This document shows positions 17,997 to 22,215 of a DNA stretch of 22,215 nucleotides, in pieces; position 1 is the stretch's first letter; every line of letters begins with the position of its first letter. The notes beneath the pieces were generated by a model. It worked only from the letters and a program-made list of their open reading frames with translations. It made no database searches and was not told the DNA's origin. Source of the stretch: Nemertoderma westbladi (Eukaryota; Xenacoelomorpha; Nemertodermatida; Nemertodermatidae). A program made the position numbers and the translations under genes. The stretch lies in NCBI GenBank assembly GCA_032718475.1, contig JAUCBJ010000253.1, positions 1-22,215 on the forward strand, read 5' to 3'.

Positions 17997-18591
17997 GGTA
18001 AAAGATATACCTATGAATACTATCTGATACCTTGTATGTCCGTAAATTACGTCCTCATGGCCTCCCATCTATGATACCATCATTATGCTGCCACTGTGCT
18101 CAGCTCGTCTTTAACACATACCGCGTCCATAAACGTGCAGTACCGTTTGCACTTATTTAAAGGCCGCTTTGTCAATATTTAATGATAACAGATTCCAATT
18201 AATTATAATATCATAGGGGAGGTACACCCAGCCAATCGATGCGATCAGTAAACTTTGATCTCGAACAACTTAAACAATAGTATGTCGATGTCCTATGCAT
18301 TTTCCCACAGTAAATACCTAAATAGTAATGAATCAATTTGAACAAACCTATTGAAATCCATTGTTCAACTGTCAATATAGAACTACTTTTAGAAACTGAA
18401 ATTATTCATAAGAAAATGTTTTCATGATAATATTACGATCGCGGGCATCGTTGTAAAAAAATTAGTAATCCTATGGTGTTTATCCATCGTTAATATTTTA
18501 TGAATTTTTACACAATTATTATATATTTACTTGTACGTGTACTGTATATCGTATACCTTAATTAAATACCACAAGGTTGTCTTCCTAGGAC
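17997..18591. other. Upstream region of the ACSL gene
   Basis: This is AT-rich DNA between the SINE-like repeat and the ACSL frame. No upstream exon is recognised, although a short 5' non-coding exon cannot be excluded. Confidence 0.4.
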
Positions 18592-18597
18592 TATATA
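18592..18597 (+). promoter_or_regulatory. TATA-like motif upstream of ACSL
   Basis: TATATA lies 45 nt before the ACSL start codon. A start site about 30 nt downstream would leave a very short leader. In AT-rich DNA such a motif is weak evidence. Confidence 0.2.
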
Positions 18598-18642
18598 GTT
18601 TTCATAGGACATAATTTATTATCATAGAAACGTTTGAAGAAA

Positions 18643-20661
18643 ATGGAATTGTCTACAAACGCAGCAGCTTTGATTGCGATAGTTTCGGGAGCAGTCGGTG
18701 TTATCATTTACATCATTAGTGTATTGATCGAAGGTAATAACAGGGAGAAAATGTCGGCAATGCAACAGTCAACTAGACTCCCCGACGGCACTCGCATCTC
18801 AAAATTATGTACTCCGGCTAATCCAGTGCGGAGTCGCTTTAACCCCGATGTCCGCACTACACTAGATGTATTCAACCATGGGTTGAACAACCCGCTGTCC
18901 GGCCCATGCCTCGGATCTCGGGCCTATCTCCCGGACGGCCCTTATAAGTGGTTGACCTACACACAAGTATCCGAGATGATTAAGGAATTCGGATCCGGAT
19001 TGATGCATATCGGCGTTGAGGCTGGACAAAACACCCATGTCGGAATATACCTGAGCAACTCAGTGGAATTTGTTGTCACTGATTTCGCATGTTGTTTGCA
19101 CTCAATGGTCAATGTTCCTCTGTATGACACTCTGGGTTCGCAGGCGTTATCCTTTATTATCAACCAGGCCGAACTTGGAACTATCGTCTGCGAAAACTGG
19201 GATAAAGCCCAAAATGTACTGAATACCAGCAGTAGCATCGACCATAAAATATCCAATCTTATTATTTCGAAATGCAAAGATGCAGCCAAGTTGGATGACC
19301 TTAAGAGTAAAGCCGCTGAAAAGGGAATTAATGTGTACAGCTTCAAAGAAGTCTGCGATTTTGGTAAGGAAACACCTCATGAAGCAACACCTTGCAAGCC
19401 AGAAGATTTAGCGGTGATTATGTACACGAGTGGAACTACTGGCAATCCAAAGGGAGTGATGATGACACATGAAAGTATAGTTGCACTCATTTCAGCATTA
19501 CAGTTGCACGTCAAACCGTGGATTGAAATTGACACCACATTCATACATATATCATACTTGCCTCTCGCGCATGGATTAGAAAAGACCTGCGAATTATACA
19601 TACTAAGTGCTGGTGGTCGCATTGGATTCTTTAGCGGCAATATAAAGAATCTCACGAAAGATATCATTGATGTAAAACCCAAAATAGTTCCAATGGTGCC
19701 GCGGGTGTTGAACCGCATATACGACAATGTGATGGGTGTAGTCAGCAAATCTTTGATTCGCAAGGGGATTTTCAAAGCAGCCTGTCTACCGTTGACACCA
19801 CAGTGGGTGAAATCATTGGTTTTCGCTAAAGTGCGAGCCCAGTTAGGGGGGAATTTGGAGTTTATTGTAATAGGAGCAGCGCCAGTGGATCACAAAGCGT
19901 TAGTCTTTGCCAGGACCGTGCTGGGTGCTACAGTAGTCGAGGCTTATGGTCTTTCAGAAGCAGTTTCCGCGTGCACCGCAGCGATGCCTTTCGATACATC
20001 CCAAGGCAGCGTTGGCCCAGTGTTGTGTTGCCTCCAGTGCAAGCTGATAGATGTGCCAGACATGAATTACTACGCTAAAGATGATATGGGAGAGATTTGT
20101 TTCAAAGGGGCCAGCGTCATGAAAGGATACTACAAAGAGCCAGAGAAAACACGGGAGGCTATCGATGATGAAGGATGGTTGAGGACAGGAGACATCGGCG
20201 TTTGGAATCCGAATGGAACACTTCGTATTATCGATAGGAAGAAGGATATCTTCAAACTTGCTCAAGGGGAGTATATTGCACCGGAAAAGATTGAAAACGT
20301 CTACGTTAAGGTCCCTTATATTGCCCAGGTCTTCGTTCATGGGGATAGTCTGAAATCGCAGCTTGTTGGTCTTATATTTCCCGACCACGTTGATGCAATG
20401 AAACATTTCTCGAGTTATGATTCCTTTGAAGATTTGTGTGCATCGAAGGCGGTTAAAGAGACCATTATTTATGACATGAACAAAGTCGCGAGGAAAAATA
20501 ATCTTGCTGGGTTTGAACAAATTAAAGCTTTTCGCGTTATGAGTAACAGGTTAACCGTCGAAGGTGGTCTACTAACGCCAACCTTTAAAACAAAAAGGGC
20601 AGCCATCAAAAAGCATTACAGCGATATTCTAGAACAACTGTATAAAGAGTTGGAATCCTAA
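18643..20661 (+). CDS. ACSL: Long-chain fatty-acid CoA ligase, single exon
   Basis: This 672-residue enzyme joins long-chain fatty acids to coenzyme A using ATP, the entry step for lipid synthesis and beta-oxidation. The length fits animal ACSL1/5/6-type proteins. Residues 7-29 are a hydrophobic N-terminal anchor, as expected for an ER or mitochondrial outer-membrane protein. The ATP/AMP loop YTSGTTGNPKG is at 261-271 and LPLAHGLEK at 306-314. YGLSE lies near 435-439, GWLRTGD at 511-517, and the ACSL linker DRKKDIFKLAQGEYIAPEKIE at about 531-551. TPTFKTKR near 645-652 includes the C-terminal catalytic Lys region. The ATG at 18643 has A at -3 and G at +4 and is the first after a TAG at 18625-18627. 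The whole frame is uninterrupted, whereas animal ACSL genes usually have many introns, so a retrogene is likely. Motif variants are HGLE for the usual HMFE and YGLSE for YGQTE. Both keep the key His and Glu. Family assignment is firm; the subtype is not. Confidence 0.95.
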   Translation: MELSTNAAALIAIVSGAVGVIIYIISVLIEGNNREKMSAMQQSTRLPDGTRISKLCTPANPVRSRFNPDVRTTLDVFNHGLNNPLSGPCLGSRAYLPDGPYKWLTYTQVSEMIKEFGSGLMHIGVEAGQNTHVGIYLSNSVEFVVTDFACCLHSMVNVPLYDTLGSQALSFIINQAELGTIVCENWDKAQNVLNTSSSIDHKISNLIISKCKDAAKLDDLKSKAAEKGINVYSFKEVCDFGKETPHEATPCKPEDLAVIMYTSGTTGNPKGVMMTHESIVALISALQLHVKPWIEIDTTFIHISYLPLAHGLEKTCELYILSAGGRIGFFSGNIKNLTKDIIDVKPKIVPMVPRVLNRIYDNVMGVVSKSLIRKGIFKAACLPLTPQWVKSLVFAKVRAQLGGNLEFIVIGAAPVDHKALVFARTVLGATVVEAYGLSEAVSACTAAMPFDTSQGSVGPVLCCLQCKLIDVPDMNYYAKDDMGEICFKGASVMKGYYKEPEKTREAIDDEGWLRTGDIGVWNPNGTLRIIDRKKDIFKLAQGEYIAPEKIENVYVKVPYIAQVFVHGDSLKSQLVGLIFPDHVDAMKHFSSYDSFEDLCASKAVKETIIYDMNKVARKNNLAGFEQIKAFRVMSNRLTVEGGLLTPTFKTKRAAIKKHYSDILEQLYKELES

Positions 20662-20720
20662 GTAAATAATAATTAGAGACTATAATATGTTATTTATGTA
20701 AAACTTAACGTGTCAAGGCG

Positions 20721-20726
20721 AATAAA
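20721..20726 (+). terminator. Poly(A) signal of ACSL
   Basis: AATAAA lies 60 nt after the ACSL stop codon, a typical distance for an animal gene with a short 3' UTR. No genomic A-tract follows it. Confidence 0.6.
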
Positions 20727-21337
20727 GTTTAGTAGCCTACACTGGTCATGGTAGTTAGTATTAGGATAAATTAATTATATCTTATTAATATTTGGGATGT
20801 GCTATAATTAACAAAATTATTGAGTGGGTATCCATGAATAAGCCAACCCCATCCGACAATCACCGAACTAATATGAAAATGAAATTATTTCACAAATCAA
20901 ACTATAATAAGAAAGGGCTATGTAGTTCAGCCCCGAATATTTTCTGCGATTTCCAAACTTACTTAGTTTGAGCAAATTTGGCATAACTTCATGAATACCT
21001 GCCCAGATATCTTTAAAAATTGAATAATTATTTTTTGGAAATTTTTTATATAATTATTATACAGTAATAAATAGTTAACTCAATATTACTTATAATTATT
21101 ACTTATATTACTATTACTATTATCATTTGATGTCAATTCCTTCTTCACTCACAAGACGCATTCTGAACCTCACTCAGATACTTAAATAAGTCAGAAAGTC
21201 TCGATGCACGAAGAATCATCAACATAATAATGTTGAATCGAATCTGCGATCCTGAGGCTGAGAGAGAGAGGCACCGGCATCAATCAATCTGCAATCGACA
21301 TTGAGATGCTATGCTGGCTTAACAAAAAATGCATTAC
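20727..21337. other. Intergenic DNA, no gene seen
   Basis: This is AT-rich, with a TTATTA/TTACTA-rich stretch around 21050-21125 and a short GA run near 21258-21269. No gene or RNA was recognised. Confidence 0.5.
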
Positions 21338-21711
21338 AATTGGCTTGCTGTAATTCAGCGTGCATTACGAAAGGTATTCCGGCTTAACGACAAAATTGCA
21401 CCGCCACAACTCTCTATCTCCACCAATGACTTTCCCGAGATTATCCGCATTTTCAAGACCAGTGTTTTTTAAGCGGCGTCTCAATGTCTCATTGTCTCCA
21501 TGGGGCCGCCAAAGCACACGATTATGCACAGGCCCTCCTCACAGCATAAGCAATGCCCTGCAAAGCGGATGCGCCTTTGTTGAAGTTTCAAGCTTGGGGG
21601 AACCAATGAGACACCTCCAATGTTATATAGTGTCTGGTTGGAGATGTGTGCATTGTACTTGACACAGTGAACCCGGCGTAGCATTCTAGTGAATGTGCCA
21701 TCCAGAGATTT
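21338..21711 (-). mobile_element. RTE-like LINE fragment, copy C
   Basis: This is a shorter and more diverged minus-strand copy of the same family as copies A and B. Homology starts abruptly at 21711, inside the block encoding LDGTF, and runs to the untranslated 3' end near 21338. It shares the long words CCAATGAGACACCTCCAATG and TGCAAAGCGGA on the plus strand. Frames are broken. The TAG-repeat tail of the other copies is not visible, and no target-site duplication was found. A CGGCTTAAC(G)ACAAAA-like word occurs at both 21315 and 21380, which hints at a small local duplication. Confidence 0.82.
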
Positions 21712-22215
21712 ATAACTTCAGGGATAATGACTGTAGAAAGGGTCTAATGCCACGGTTAACAAAAACAGTTTCTACATATTTATATGGCCATTTCATCCTC
21801 GCCTCACGGACGTCTTCAGTAAATAAATTAAAATAACATTAAAACACAATTTATAAACCTAAACCATCATATTAAATTGAACGTACGGTACAACCAATTA
21901 TTATGCCACCAAATTCCGATATAGACAGTATGATAGGATGTATTAGATTAACATATTTAGATACTGTATAATACTGTATGTAGGCCTAGAGATAGAATTG
22001 TAGGCTACATGTGTTGTTAAGGTATTAGTCGTTCAACTGTTAAAAATTTAAAAATAAAAAATAAAAATAAAAATAAAAAGGGTGCTAAATGAAGAGGTGT
22101 AAAAAGGGTGGGTAACGTTAAAACCATTAAATGATTAAAAATTGTTAAAAAATTTTGGTTCCAATATTAAGTCGTTGAATTAGAAATTTATAAATAAAAG
22201 TGAGGCTGGTAAAAG
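21712..22215. other. AT-rich end of the window
   Basis: No gene is seen. A TAGGCCTA palindrome lies at 21981-21988, and an AAAAAT/AAAAT microsatellite at about 22049-22079. Confidence 0.5.

Noticed and set aside
19954-20520. 188-codon minus-strand frame opposite ACSL
   Set aside because: It is antisense to conserved ACSL motifs and has no family resemblance, so it is best explained as a shadow.

Overview
The window looks like a piece of an invertebrate metazoan nuclear genome, though I cannot name the species. It is AT-rich and mostly non-coding. It holds a metazoan-type Ty3-like LTR retrotransposon, several 5'-truncated RTE-like LINE copies, tRNA-derived repeats, a FLYWCH zinc-finger remnant, and one animal-type long-chain acyl-CoA synthetase (ACSL). 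The palindrome TAGGCCTA recurs four times. No bacterial features (operons, Shine-Dalgarno sites, CRISPR) are present.

Layout. 1-4380: AT-rich sequence with an imperfect tandem dimer of about 180 bp (484-802), two large interrupted palindromes (2238-2300 and 3840-3901), and a weak, probably decayed reading frame (2425-2820). 4384-9970, minus strand: a Ty3-like element. Reading 3' to 5' in window coordinates it has a candidate 5' LTR, a primer binding site matching the 3' end of tRNA-Leu, an intact 1145-codon gag-protease-RT-RNase H frame, and then a separate intact 512-codon integrase frame in the -1 phase. No matching 3' LTR is visible. 10279-11410: a FLYWCH-type gene, split by a 594-bp RTE-like LINE fragment flanked by an exact 11-bp target-site duplication. 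11617-11883: two different minisatellites almost back to back. 12763-12960: a MITE-like inverted-repeat stretch that abuts a second, inverted RTE-like copy (12961-13874). 13875-18590: largely anonymous AT-rich DNA with two tRNA-like repeats, a perfect 13-bp-armed hairpin (16193-16241) and an unexplained 86-codon open frame (17146-17406). 18643-20661, plus strand: an intact, intronless ACSL coding sequence with a poly(A) signal. 21338-21711: a third RTE-like copy.

How the parts relate. The only plausible host gene with an intact product is the ACSL, which would activate fatty acids to acyl-CoA. The rest is a record of transposition: a young-looking LTR element with complete enzymes but apparently no 3' LTR, and one LINE family that landed at least three times within 11 kb and broke the FLYWCH gene. 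I did not see a wholly new biological system. The least ordinary signals are the two-frame pol arrangement with unusual active-site triplets, the perfect hairpin at 16193-16241, the paired minisatellites and the single-exon ACSL.
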